42,373 bases of DNA. It comes from Desulfovirgula thermocuniculi DSM 16036 (GTDB lineage Bacteria; Bacillota; Desulfotomaculia; Desulfotomaculales; Desulfovirgulaceae). The DNA lies in assembly GCF_000429345.1 (NCBI RefSeq), contig NZ_AUBR01000029.1, positions 1 to 42,373 of the forward strand. Direction: 5' to 3'. Below the pieces are notes generated by a model. That model worked only from the letters and a program-made list of their open reading frames with translations. It searched no databases and was not told the DNA's origin. Within the stretch, counting starts at the first letter, position 1. Every line of letters starts with the position of its first letter. This document shows positions 1 to 7,760 of the stretch, in pieces. The position numbers were made by a program, and so were the translations under genes.

Positions 1-388
1 TGGCGAAGCTTTGGGGAATCGGCACCGCTTCCGACGCCGGCGGCAGCCCCCAGGCAAAGTGCTGGTAGGGGAGCAGGCGGGAAGTCCAGGTGGAGGGAGC
101 GGTGATGCGCGGCACGGCCAGCGGGTGGGCAAGGGCCGGGCCGGTGCCGAACAGCTTCTGGAAGACGATATTGTTTCCGATATGGTCCTCGTGGTGGTGG
201 GTGTTGATGACGGTGCGCACGGGATAGGAGGCAAAAACTTCGGGGATCTCTTCCGCCACGTGCGCCGGGCCGCTGTCAATGAGCACCCCGTCCACATAGT
301 AGCAGGCCATCGTGTAAACCGGCCTGCCTTCGTGGAGGCGGGCCATGGTAAACCGGATGACGGGACCGAACTCGCTGACGCTAATCAT
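1..388 (-). CDS. MBL-fold metallo-hydrolase, partial (C-terminus beyond window)
   Basis: The reading frame is open from an ATG at 386-388 to the window edge, giving about 129 N-terminal residues. A Shine-Dalgarno AGGAGGG lies about 8 nt upstream of the ATG. The protein carries NTHHHEDHIGNN near residues 63-74, the zinc-binding signature (HxHxDH) of metallo-beta-lactamase-fold hydrolases. It is preceded by an aspartate-containing strand (VLIDSGPAH), as usual in this fold. The substrate cannot be told: the family includes glyoxalase II-like, lactonase and phosphodiesterase-type enzymes. The long open frame on the opposite strand here is antisense to this gene and lacks family features. The gene lies just downstream of an intrinsic terminator, so it probably has its own weak promoter or depends on read-through. 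Confidence 0.8.
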   Translation of the reverse strand, partial: MISVSEFGPVIRFTMARLHEGRPVYTMACYYVDGVLIDSGPAHVAEEIPEVFASYPVRTVINTHHHEDHIGNNIVFQKLFGTGPALAHPLAVPRITAPSTWTSRLLPYQHFAWGLPPASEAVPIPQSFA

Positions 389-426
389 TTTTGGCCCTCC
401 TTTTGACTTGCGGGTAGTGTAAATTG

Positions 427-465
427 AAAAAACCACACATCCCAGTGGGATCGGGATGCTTGTGG
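427..465 (-). terminator. Intrinsic terminator upstream of the MBL gene
   Basis: Read on the minus strand, CCACA-AG-CATCCC pairs with GGGATG-TGTGG. This gives 11 bp with a 2-nt bulge and a 9-nt loop, followed directly by TTTTTTC. It would end transcription coming from the gene-poor region at 466-830. Confidence 0.7.
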
Positions 466-798
466 ATCAATTTATTGCACGGCTTCCACCCCCGCAATTC
501 GCCCTGGCGATGTACCCCCTCGTGTCTCTCGAGATGCCGCGTACCACCTTTCCCCAAGCCTTTTCCCCCTCCACCTGCCCGGGTGTGGAGGTTGCCGTGC
601 TCCGAGACAGGATCCTCCAGCCCTCGCGGTGAGTTGCTTTCAGGCTCTCCGCGCCGCACGCTCGTCGTGGCTTGTGCAGCAAAACTCCAACGGCCCAGCA
701 CAGGTTACCCGAATCTCCCAGAGTGGCTTCCTGTAACAGTCTCTTGCCTTAAATTTTCCGGATGGCTTGGGAAAGATTAATTTTGCAAAGGTTCTTAA

Positions 799-835
799 TG
801 AATGAGTGGTCATTCACTTGTGTGGACAATATAAT
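799..835 (+). promoter_or_regulatory. TetR-type operator overlapping a sigma-A-like promoter
   Basis: A perfect 7-bp inverted repeat, TGAATGA-GTGG-TCATTCA (799-816), overlaps a -35-like TGGTCA (807-812). This is followed after exactly 17 bp by a consensus -10 TATAAT (830-835) on the plus strand. The palindrome has the form of operators bound by TetR-family repressors such as Bacillus FadR/YsiA (TGAATGA, short spacer, TCATTCA). No plus-strand gene follows and no TetR gene is in the window, so the site looks orphaned. Confidence 0.5.
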
Positions 836-863
836 CACTCTTGCAAACGCCGCCGCGTTTCCC

Positions 864-885
864 AAAAAACGGGTTTTACAACCCG
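864..885 (-). terminator. Intrinsic terminator after the ADP-ribosylglycohydrolase unit
   Basis: On the minus strand CGGGTT-GTAA-AACCCG (6-bp stem, 4-nt loop, positions 885-870) is followed by TTTTTT (869-864). It lies about 410 bp downstream of the broken DraG-family gene and is the first plausible end for that transcription unit. Confidence 0.55.
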
Positions 886-1297
886 GCCGACCGCGGTCAA
901 ACAACACGAGCGCCCAGCACCACTTCCGGGTTTCGGTACAGTCGAGGAGAGAGGTTTCGTCTACCATTCTACCTGCAGGCCGCCTGAAGTCCCCAAAGGA
1001 AACGCCGTGCCGCCGCAGTATCCTTGTTACCTGGAACCGCCGCCAAATGGCGGCCGGATACCCTTCTTCAAGAGACTTAACTGACAGATGCTCGGACTCG
1101 AACAAGCCTTTTCCCTTGCCACAGAAGCTCTCATCTGCCTCAAAACGTATCGCGGGGCGCATGTTCAACAACTCCACCTCTCCCCACTTCCCCAAGCCCG
1201 AAGGAAGAAACCCGGGTCTACGAGGCGACCACCGCTACACCTAGCACTGCAACCCCAGTAGAGGGGGGCTTACACTCCGAGCCCTCCATTTAGCCGC

Positions 1298-2304
1298 CTA
1301 CCTCTGCCCAAGCGCTGCCTTCCACAGCCTCACCGCCAGCTTCTCGATGTAGTCCCTGTTCTCCAGTTTCGCTACCCACTTCACAGGGATGGCCTCAATC
1401 ACAAGCCATGCGCCCGAAATAGCGCCGTTCATGCTGGCAATAGTGTCGGCATCCCCGCCCAAGCTCGCCGCTTCAGCCACCGCTTCCTCAAAAGAGCCGG
1501 GGTGCCGTAGGACACAGCAGATTGCCGCGGGCACCGAGTTGAAGGCTTCAATGCCGTTGCCCAAGCGGACGGCCACCTCAGCCGAGTCATCGGCGTCCAG
1601 AAGATCTTTCGTTTTCTCCAGTTTACCCCGGTAGACCTGTTCGGTGACGAAGACTTTCAGCCTGTCCAGGAAATCCTCGGGGGAACCGGACGGCCCGCAA
1701 ACTACGGCCAGAGCCACGGCAAACGCCTGCAGGGCGGCCCCTTCCTTCCCCAGGGAATGGGCATGGGTGATCTGGGCCGACAGAAAGGCCACTTCCCGCA
1801 GCTTCGCAGGGTCGCGGTAGTAGAAAAGCCCCCTAGGGCAATCCGCATTGCTGCCCCGTTGCCGAAGGAGCCTCCGGGATAGATTTCCTCTGCCGCCCGG
1901 TCCCACGGCGTGCCCAACTTTATTCTCTGGAACACCCGCGGCGGACCCAGACCGTAGCCCCGCCAAGGCTCTCGTTCGAAGTTTCGGAGGAAAGTACCGG
2001 CCAGGTGGCTGCCGTCGAAACCGCGCCAGACCATGAGGGATTCGGCCACGCCAATCGCCATGTGGGTGTCGTCGGTGTAGCGCAGGATTTGCCTTCTCTC
2101 CGCGGCGGCGAAAACTTCCTTCTTATCCACCGGCCCTGCGCCCTCGAAAGGCGCGCCCAGGGCGTCCCCCAGGGCCAGCCCCACGAGGCAGCCACGGAAC
2201 TTTATCTTCAGGGCGTCCCATCCCGGCCCGGTCGCCAAAATAACCTCCTCCTCCTTTCCGTCCAGCCGCAAGCGCGAACTCACACGTTCGTCGGCCCCTC
2301 TCAT
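1298..2304 (-). pseudogene. ADP-ribosylglycohydrolase (DraG family), one frameshift
   Basis: Two overlapping frames together make one DraG-family protein of about 335 residues. The first frame (from the ATG at 2304) carries GCLVGLALGDALGAPFEG and the metal-binding YTDDTHMAIG, then GSFGNGAAMRIA. At about 1829-1840 (a CCCCC/GGG run) the family sequence continues in another frame with GLFYYRDPAKLREVA, THAHSLGKEGAALQAF and the C-terminal metal motif GGDADTIASMNGAISGA, ending at 1298. One base appears to be missing there. All catalytic motifs are present if the frame is restored, so it is either a young pseudogene or a sequencing error in a homopolymer. Such enzymes remove ADP-ribose from proteins or nucleic acids. 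The ATG overlaps the stop of the upstream gene (ATGA), which indicates translational coupling. Confidence 0.8.
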
Positions 2305-2990
2305 CCTGCGTTGGAGAACTGGCTCCAGATTTTTCCTACCAGTTCTTCTACCGCTTTTCTCGATGCGTTCTTTGCCACCTTAAGCGCATTATATAAACTG
2401 TATCCTGCCATGCGAGCCCCTGCTGCAAAACTCCCTGCTTCCAGCGTCGCCCTGAGCAACCGTGTTGCCTCATCTCCCAGGGTGACCTCTACTAGCTCCT
2501 TATCGGGCAGTATTCCCAGGTACGGCTGGCCTGCCAGCCAGGATATCACCGCGCATAGGGCCGGGTCATTAGGAACCTTGAGGACGCGGATACCTCTTTT
2601 CCGGCATTCCATCCTGACCAGGTCTTCTCTAGCCCGCTGGTTAACGCCGCATTTTCCAAGCTGGGCTACTATAGCCTGCTTTTCGCTTCTGAAAAGCACT
2701 TTTTTGTCTTTCAGGAACTCCTCTAATTGCTCCCTTGCCCTAGAAAACGATTCCGCACGGTGTTTCTTCCCTGCAGTGGGCAGGTTACTCAACCCTGCTG
2801 CTTCTACAGCGACTGAAAAAGACCCAAATAATCTTTCTATTGTACCTTTAGGAGGACAACCTGCTGCTCTCCCAACCATGCCAATCAAGTCCGCCGCTGT
2901 TGGTCGTGCGCCGCCGAGGGCTTCCGAGAGGTTTCTGAGCGCCGTCAGGCACTCTTCTTTCGTCCATTCTCTCCTCTTCTTGGGCACCAC
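2301..2990 (-). CDS. HNH-associated-repeat DNA-binding protein, function unknown
   Basis: This is a 229-residue protein starting at a GTG (2990; a second GTG follows directly). Residues about 8-68 (from REWTKEECLTALRNL through TIERLFGSFSVAVEAAGL) match the homing-endonuclease-associated repeat (HNH_repeat). That short helical module has a W-T-K-E-E start and an F-G-S-W/F-x-x-A-x-x-A-A-G-L end, and is found next to HNH nucleases and in stand-alone DNA-binding proteins. No HNH nuclease motif is visible here. The remaining 160 residues are charged and mostly helical, without recognised motifs. The gene lies 15 bp after the end of the helicase open frame and overlaps the DraG-family gene by 4 bp, so the three form one operon. 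DNA binding is inferred from the repeat only. Confidence 0.6.
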   Translation of the reverse strand: MVPKKRREWTKEECLTALRNLSEALGGARPTAADLIGMVGRAAGCPPKGTIERLFGSFSVAVEAAGLSNLPTAGKKHRAESFSRAREQLEEFLKDKKVLFRSEKQAIVAQLGKCGVNQRAREDLVRMECRKRGIRVLKVPNDPALCAVISWLAGQPYLGILPDKELVEVTLGDEATRLLRATLEAGSFAAGARMAGYSLYNALKVAKNASRKAVEELVGKIWSQFSNAG

Positions 2991-3005
2991 CGATGCGCCT
3001 CTTCT

Positions 3006-4854
3006 TCAAAAGGGCTTTGGTACATATTTTGGCTCAATCCGTGATTTTTTCCTGCATCTCGGCAGGAACAACCCGCACGCCCGGGCCTCCGGATCACCGC
3101 AGGAAAGCACCTCCGCTAGGCCCTCCTTCCCCGCTTCTTCCAGCACTTCGACGGCGTGCAGCTTTTCCGGAACCGCCTTCTCCAGGCAGCGTCAGCCCCA
3201 CGCCCGCCGCCCCGATGGTGCCCACGAAGAGCCTGCACTCCGGACTGTTCTGGAACCTCTCCACCGCAGCCTGCCTCTCCGCCGCACCGCTCTCCCCGGT
3301 GAGCACCACGCTGCCCCTGTACTTCCTGCCCAGGTACTCCGCCACCCTGCGGTGGTGCGCAAAGAGCACCAGCTTCTTCCCGCTCTCGAGGAAGTTGTCT
3401 ACCCACTCTTCCACTGCCGGCATCTTCAGCTTCGCCGCCACCAGCTTCAAGTAGGACACCTTCGCCAGCGCCTCCGCCCGCAGGGCGGACCGCACCTGCT
3501 CCCTCGAGAGCTCCCCTTCCCTCACCTTCTCCAGGAGCCAGGCCCGGAAGCTCTCCTCCGCCTTCCTGTACTCTGCCGGGTCGGAGAGTTCGACCGGGAC
3601 CACCACCGTTCGCTTCGGCGGCAGCTCCTCCAGGACGTCTTCCTTCAGCCGCCGTATCATCACCGTGCTCCGCAGGCGCTCGTTCAGCTCGTCGAGGTTC
3701 GACGCACCGGAGAAGTCCCAAACGACCTTCTCCACGCCGCCGCGCGCCACTATCGTCTTCCTGTGGCCCCCGCAGTAGCGTATCCCGTACTTTATGAAGT
3801 CCGGGAACTCCCCCGGGGCCAGGAGCTTCAGCTGCGTGTACAGGTCTACCGGCCTGTTCAGGATAGGCGTCCCGGTCAGGCAGATGACCGCCTCCGCCCT
3901 CCCGGCCACCTCGAGTGCCGCCTTCGTCCGCTTCGCCGTCCTGTTCTTGATGTAGTGGCTCTCGTCCAGTACGACGGCCTTCACTCTCCCTTTCAAAACC
4001 GGGACCCAGGCGTGCAGGACGTCGTAGTTGATTACCAGGATGGGCGCCGACACCTCGCAGGTCCTCTCGCCCTCCAGGACCTGCACGCGGTTCTCCGGAC
4101 ACTCCTCCAGGAACTTTTCCGCCTCCCTGCGCCAGTTGAGCTTCAGCGACGCCGGACAAACGATCAGCGCGGGCCTCAAGTCCTTCCTGGCCTGTAAAAA
4201 CGCCAGCGCCTGCAGCGTCTTCCCTAACCCGGGTTCGTCCGCTATCAGTACCCTCTTCCGCTCCAGCGCGAACTTTACCCCGGCTTTCTGGTAGCCGTAC
4301 AGCTTTGCCCGCAGACCCGGCACCTCGAGGTCCGCCTCCGTCGCCGACGAACCCTCTACCCTCTCCCTCAGGCTCCCCAGGAGGGATTCGGCTTCCTGCG
4401 TGAACGCAAAACCGGCCTCCCTCAGCTTCTCGGACACCTTCGTGGAAGGCCGGAGGTGCCACTTCTTGCCCCGCGGGTCGAAGGTGCCCCCGAGCCTCTT
4501 GACCAGGCTGACCAGGTCGGCGTCGTAAGGGAACTTCACGGCCAGCCTGTCGCCTTCGGCGTCCACGACTTTCCCCGCAAGGACGGGTAAGTCGCCGGAG
4601 AGGACCGCCGCCAGCCTCGGGCTCACCGAAAACCCGTACCTCACCACGATGTCCCTTGCGTCCGCGCACAGAGGCAGGTGCCAGCACCTCATGACGCCGT
4701 TGTAGTACGCCCCCGGCACCTTCTTGGCCAGCGCGTTCAGCTCGTCGTAACCGAAGAAGAGGACCACCCTGCCGTTCAACAGGTCCGCGGTCCTCGACGC
4801 GGAAAAAAGGTTCCTCTCCACTTCCGGCCACCTCAAAAAAGAAAAGGTCCGCAC
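3006..4854 (-). pseudogene. SNF2/SMARCAL1-like helicase, disrupted before motif VI
   Basis: The main frame runs from GTG 4854 to a stop at 3094 (586 codons). A second GTG at 4821 has a better Shine-Dalgarno (GAGGTGG, 6 nt). Two HARP-like segments (around residues 46-60 and 121-135, each with a W-x-L core) precede a SNF2 ATPase. Its motifs are DEPGLGKT at 206-213, DESH at 297-300, LTGTP at 326-330, KLVLFAHH, and GTIGAAGVGLTL near 545-556. The family sequence then stops. The expected motif VI (Q-x-x-D-R-x-H-R-I-G-Q) is absent from all three frames, and a +1 frame stays open for 59 codons to 3006. The simplest reading is a deletion plus frameshift near 3183-3190. Intact relatives are DNA-dependent annealing or remodelling ATPases; without motif VI this one is probably inactive. 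Confidence 0.75.
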
Positions 4855-4885
4855 TCTGTGCGGGCCGAGTTAAACGCGCGTTTAA
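4849..4885. repeat. Hairpin and 16-bp palindrome at the tepA/helicase junction
   Basis: TTAAACGCGCGTTTAA at 4870-4885 is a perfect palindrome and includes the truncated tepA stop. Next to it, CCGCAC-TCT-GTGCGG at 4849-4863 is a perfect 6-bp hairpin covering the GTG at 4852-4854. They sit exactly where tepA sequence ends and the accessory cluster begins. An operator, or a recombination scar, is possible; neither is shown. Confidence 0.5.
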
Positions 4886-5337
4886 TTTTGTTGCAGCGAC
4901 ATGGGCTCTATCGGCACGCCAATGCTGTGGCCGCCGCCCAGGACCAGGGAAACGGTGGGCTTGGAGAGGCTGGCAATCATCTCGGCAATGGCCAGCCCGG
5001 CTTCCACGTCCCCGCCCACTGTGTTTAGGATGACCAGCACGCCCTCGATTTCCGGGCTCTGCTCCAGCGCCACCAGCTGGGGGATAACGTGCTCGTACTT
5101 GGTGGTCTTGTTCTGCGGCGGCAGCACCAGGTGGCCCTCGATTTGCCCTACAATGGTCAGGCAGTGAATGTTACTCTTGACCTCCGGAACGGGGCTCGAG
5201 CCCATCTCCCTGATGGACGCGGCCACCTGTTCCTTGCTGGCCCCCTGCACGCGCCGGTGGGGCTCTTGCTCTTCCTGGGAAATGCAGGGGTACTCCCCCT
5301 CATGCCCCCACACGCACCGGTTGGGCTCAAAGGACAT
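4882..5337 (-). pseudogene. tepA: TepA/ClpP-like protease, C-terminal half missing
   Basis: The 151-codon frame starts at ATG 5337 (AGGGGGAG upstream). It contains a typical TepA N-terminal half: [41 protein letters not shown] and the nucleophile motif [10 protein letters not shown]. After that isoleucine the family sequence ends abruptly, giving EPMSLQQN and a stop. TepA proteins normally continue for about another 100 residues, including the catalytic histidine, so this copy should be inactive. Location agrees with synteny: in Bacillus tepA follows rnj (ymfA) and precedes ftsK/spoIIIE. The loss coincides with the start of the accessory SNF2/DraG segment, which suggests that an insertion or deletion event removed the 3' half. 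Confidence 0.8.
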
Positions 5338-5386
5338 AGGCTCCCCCTCTCATCAGCCCGTGTTTCCTTTACTTTAGTATGGTTGC

Positions 5387-5421
5387 CGCGCAAAGAAAAA
5401 TACACGGGCCCCGGGGGCCCG
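5387..5421 (-). terminator. Intrinsic terminator between flavin-reductase remnant and tepA
   Basis: CGGGCCC-CGG-GGGCCCG (5405-5421; stem 7 bp) is followed on the minus strand by TGTATTTTTCTTT. Confidence 0.6.
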
Positions 5422-5459
5422 CGCGTTAACTGTTAAGCTCGCCGTGCAAAAGAACACCA

Positions 5460-5726
5460 TCACCCGGAGACGAGCATCCTGCCCAGCTCAAAGGCGCGCG
5501 CCCGCAGCTGGGAGTCGCCGGCAGCCTTTTGGGGATCGTTTGCCCCGGCGCATACAATGGTGGCGGCAACCTCAAGCCCCAGCAGTTTTAAGCCGCCGGC
5601 CAGGTAATCAAAATACTCCTTAAAGGCCTTGGCCTGGGGGTTTCCCAGGGAGTACACCAGAGCGACCTTTTTTACCCCGTAGCGCGGCTTAAAGTCCGGG
5701 CCGATGATGGAGAAAAGGCGGAACAT
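5460..5726 (-). pseudogene. NADPH-dependent FMN reductase family, N-terminus missing
   Basis: The 88-codon frame matches only the C-terminal part of flavodoxin-fold flavin reductases (iron-sulfur flavoprotein type). It begins inside the conserved segment RLFSIIGPDFKPRYGVKKVALVYS and continues through YFDYLAGGLKLLGLEV to a normal-looking end. The N-terminal FMN-binding part, usually about 100 residues with a G-S-P-R-x-x-G-N-T motif, is not found in any frame of the 200 bp upstream. The ATG at 5726 is probably an internal methionine. It is best read as a decayed gene remnant. Confidence 0.65.
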
Positions 5727-5876
5727 TAACCCATAACGGAAGGGCTGTCCAGCGCTGGGAACGGGCCTTAGTAAGACCCTTTCGCCAAACGCCCCTTAGA
5801 CCGCGGCCACGGGAAACCCCGCACCGCTTCCGCCTGCATTCACCGGCTCCTGCGGGTTCTAACGCCCGTGACGGGC

Positions 5877-5913
5877 ACACAAAGTGCACGGGCCCTTTCC
5901 TGGGCCCGTGCAC
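5877..5913 (-). terminator. Strong stem-loop terminator after rnj
   Basis: A perfect 12-bp stem, GTGCACGGGCCC (5884-5895) with GGGCCCGTGCAC (5902-5913) and a 6-nt loop, is followed on the minus strand by TTTGTGTG. It lies 16 bp after the rnj stop. The T-tract is short, so it may also act as a 3' stabilising structure. Confidence 0.6.
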
Positions 5914-5929
5914 GCCGAAATGCGCGCTC

Positions 5930-7594
5930 TTATACCTCTACAATGATGGGCAGGATCATGGGTCTCCGCCGGGTCCTTTCGTAGAGAAACTTGCCCAGCA
6001 CGTCCCTTACCTGGGCCTTGATGGAGGCCCACTCGGACAAATCGCGCTTCCCGCACCTGTCCAGGGCCTCCCGCACCTTCTGCCGGGCCTCCTCCATGAG
6101 CTGCTCGGATTCCCGCACGTAGACAAAGCCTCGCGAGACAATGTCCGGACCGGCCACCAGCTGCCCCAACTCGCGGCTGACGGTAATGACCACAATGAGG
6201 ATGCCGTCTTGGGAAAGCTGCCGGCGGTCCCGCAGCACGATGTTGCCCACATCCCCCACGCCCAGGCCGTCCACCAGCACGCGCCCGGCGGTAACGCGCC
6301 CGGCAATGCGCCCCGTGCGCCGGGTAAATTCCAGGACCTGGCCGTTTTCGGCCACAAAGATGTTTTCCGGTGGCAGGCCCATGCTGCGGGCCAGCTCCGC
6401 GTGCTTAATTAACATGCGGTACTCGCCATGGATGGGCACAAAGAAGCGCGGCTTCACCAGGTTAATCATGAGCTTTAGCTCTTCCTGGCTGGGGTGACCG
6501 CTGACGTGGATGCCGGAAACAGCCTCGTAAATGACGTGGGCCCCCTGCTTGAAAAGCTGGTCGATGATCCTGGCCACCATTTTTTCGTTGCCCGGTATGG
6601 GCGTGGCGGAGATGATAATGGTGTCCCCCGGATAGACCTCCATCTGGCGGTGGTCCCCGAGGGCCATGCGGCTCAACGCCGACATGGGCTCGCCCTGGCT
6701 GCCCGTGCAGAGAATCACCACCTTGTTCCTGGGCAGCCGGTTGGCCTCTTCCAGCTCCACGAGGGTACCCTCGGGAATATGGATGTAGCCCAGTTCGTGG
6801 GCAATGTTGACCACGTTAATCATGCTGCGCCCCACCACCGCCACCTTGCGGTCGTAGCGGTGGGCTATGGTAATGGCCTGCTGCAGGCGGTGGATGTTGG
6901 AAGCAAAGGTGGCAATAATAATGCGCTCCCGGGCCTGGCGGAAGGCCTCATCAAAGGTGTTGCCGACCATGCGCTCGGACATGGTGTAGCCGGGCCGCTC
7001 TACGTTGGTACTGTCGGAAAGCAGCACCAGCACGCCCCTTTCCCCCAGCTGGGCCAGCCGGAAAAAGTCCGTAAGCTCGCCGTCTACGGGCGTGTGGTCG
7101 ATCTTGAAATCCCCGGTGTGCACCACCACCCCTAACGGCGTATGCACGGCTAGGGCCACCGCATCGGGTATGCTGTGGGAAACCCGGATGAACTCCACCC
7201 TAAAAGGCCCCACGGTTACCGTGTCCCGGGGCTTGACCACCCTCAGGTCGGCCTCACCCCCTATGCCGTGCTCCTTTAGCTTGGACTGCACCAGGGCAAG
7301 GGTAAGCTTCGTGCCGTATACGGGCACGTGAAGGTGCTTGAGCACGTAGGGGAGGGCCCCGATATGGTCCTCGTGCCCGTGGGTGAGCATAATTCCCAGG
7401 ACGTTATCCCTGTTCTCCAGGAGGTAAGTGATATCGGGGATGACCACGTCTATCCCCAGCATTTCCTCTTCGGGAAACATGAGCCCGCAGTCAATAACCA
7501 AAATGCTCTCCCCATACTTTACGGCCATCATGTTTTTGCCTATTTCCCCCAGCCCCCCCAGGGGGATGATGGCCAGCTTGGGTTCCTTGGCCAA
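5930..7594 (-). CDS. rnj: Ribonuclease J
   Basis: The 554-residue enzyme of the MBL/beta-CASP family processes and degrades RNA by 5'-3' exonuclease and endonuclease activity in the cytoplasm. THGHEDHIG at about residues 71-79 is the zinc site. Further signatures are VEFIRVSHSIPDA, LLSDSTNVERPG, the beta-CASP ILCTGSQGEP and the C-terminal VSGHPSQEELK and PIHGEYR. The start is TTG 7594, with AAAGGAGGTG 6 nt upstream. Length and motifs are normal. Its place after dapA and before tepA corresponds to rnjB (ymfA) of Bacillus, but whether it acts as J1 or J2 cannot be told from sequence alone. An extended -10 promoter lies about 60 bp upstream, beyond the dapA terminator, so it is probably transcribed separately. 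Confidence 0.95.
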   Translation of the reverse strand: MAKEPKLAIIPLGGLGEIGKNMMAVKYGESILVIDCGLMFPEEEMLGIDVVIPDITYLLENRDNVLGIMLTHGHEDHIGALPYVLKHLHVPVYGTKLTLALVQSKLKEHGIGGEADLRVVKPRDTVTVGPFRVEFIRVSHSIPDAVALAVHTPLGVVVHTGDFKIDHTPVDGELTDFFRLAQLGERGVLVLLSDSTNVERPGYTMSERMVGNTFDEAFRQARERIIIATFASNIHRLQQAITIAHRYDRKVAVVGRSMINVVNIAHELGYIHIPEGTLVELEEANRLPRNKVVILCTGSQGEPMSALSRMALGDHRQMEVYPGDTIIISATPIPGNEKMVARIIDQLFKQGAHVIYEAVSGIHVSGHPSQEELKLMINLVKPRFFVPIHGEYRMLIKHAELARSMGLPPENIFVAENGQVLEFTRRTGRIAGRVTAGRVLVDGLGVGDVGNIVLRDRRQLSQDGILIVVITVSRELGQLVAGPDIVSRGFVYVRESEQLMEEARQKVREALDRCGKRDLSEWASIKAQVRDVLGKFLYERTRRRPMILPIIVEV

Positions 7595-7654
7595 GTAAAC
7601 ACCTCCTTTCCCTGCCGTGATGAGAAAAAGCCGTTCCTTTTATGCCCGATGGTT

Positions 7655-7663
7655 ATTATAGCA
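7655..7663 (-). promoter_or_regulatory. Extended -10 promoter for rnj
   Basis: The minus strand reads TGC-TATAAT, a consensus -10 with an extended TGn element. No good -35 is present; a GCGGGGC-TTT-GCCCCGC hairpin (7665-7681) occupies that position. It lies between the dapA terminator and the rnj ribosome-binding site. Confidence 0.55.
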
Positions 7664-7684
7664 TGCGGGGCTTTGCCCCGCGAA

Positions 7685-7715
7685 AGCGAAAAATGAGGGA
7701 AGCAAGTCCCTCATT
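7685..7715 (-). terminator. Intrinsic terminator after dapA
   Basis: AATGAGGGA (7692-7700) and TCCCTCATT (7707-7715) form a perfect 9-bp stem with a 6-nt loop. On the minus strand it runs into TTTTTCGCTTTC. Confidence 0.7.
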
Positions 7716-7760
7716 GCGACCTTAAAACAGGCGTTCCGGCGGGAAACCAAATACAGCCCT

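Larger units (their letters stand above)
466..1290. other. Gene-poor region with many hairpins, identity unknown
   Basis: No frame here resembles a protein I recognise; the longest minus-strand frame (749-1195) has no motif and no good ribosome site. The DNA is rich in local inverted repeats. These include a 7-bp stem at 568-574/585-591, 474-478/494-498, a CCGCC-AAAT-GGCGG hairpin at 1040-1053, a distal CAGATG/CATCTG pair at 1085-1090/1132-1137, and a perfect 10-bp palindrome GACCGCGGTC at 889-898. Together with terminators at 427-465 and 864-885, both pointing leftward, this could be a structured non-coding RNA or the scar of an eroded mobile element. I could not assign it to a known RNA class. 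Confidence 0.4.

Noticed and set aside
420-701. Possible relic of a second tnpB right end
   Set aside because: The minus-strand translation faintly recalls TnpB tail sequence, but there is no zinc ribbon and the hairpins do not match those at 42022-42175.
749-1195. A 148-codon minus-strand gene
   Set aside because: It has no recognisable motif, a weak TTG start and crosses an intrinsic terminator and a palindrome, so coding is unlikely.
420-1260. Group II intron
   Set aside because: No domain V hairpin, no convincing GTGYG start and no reverse transcriptase frame were found.
2005-4197. A 730-codon plus-strand open frame
   Set aside because: It is antisense to the SNF2, HNH-repeat and DraG genes, has low-complexity arginine/proline-rich translation and matches no family; GC-rich codon bias leaves the opposite strand open.
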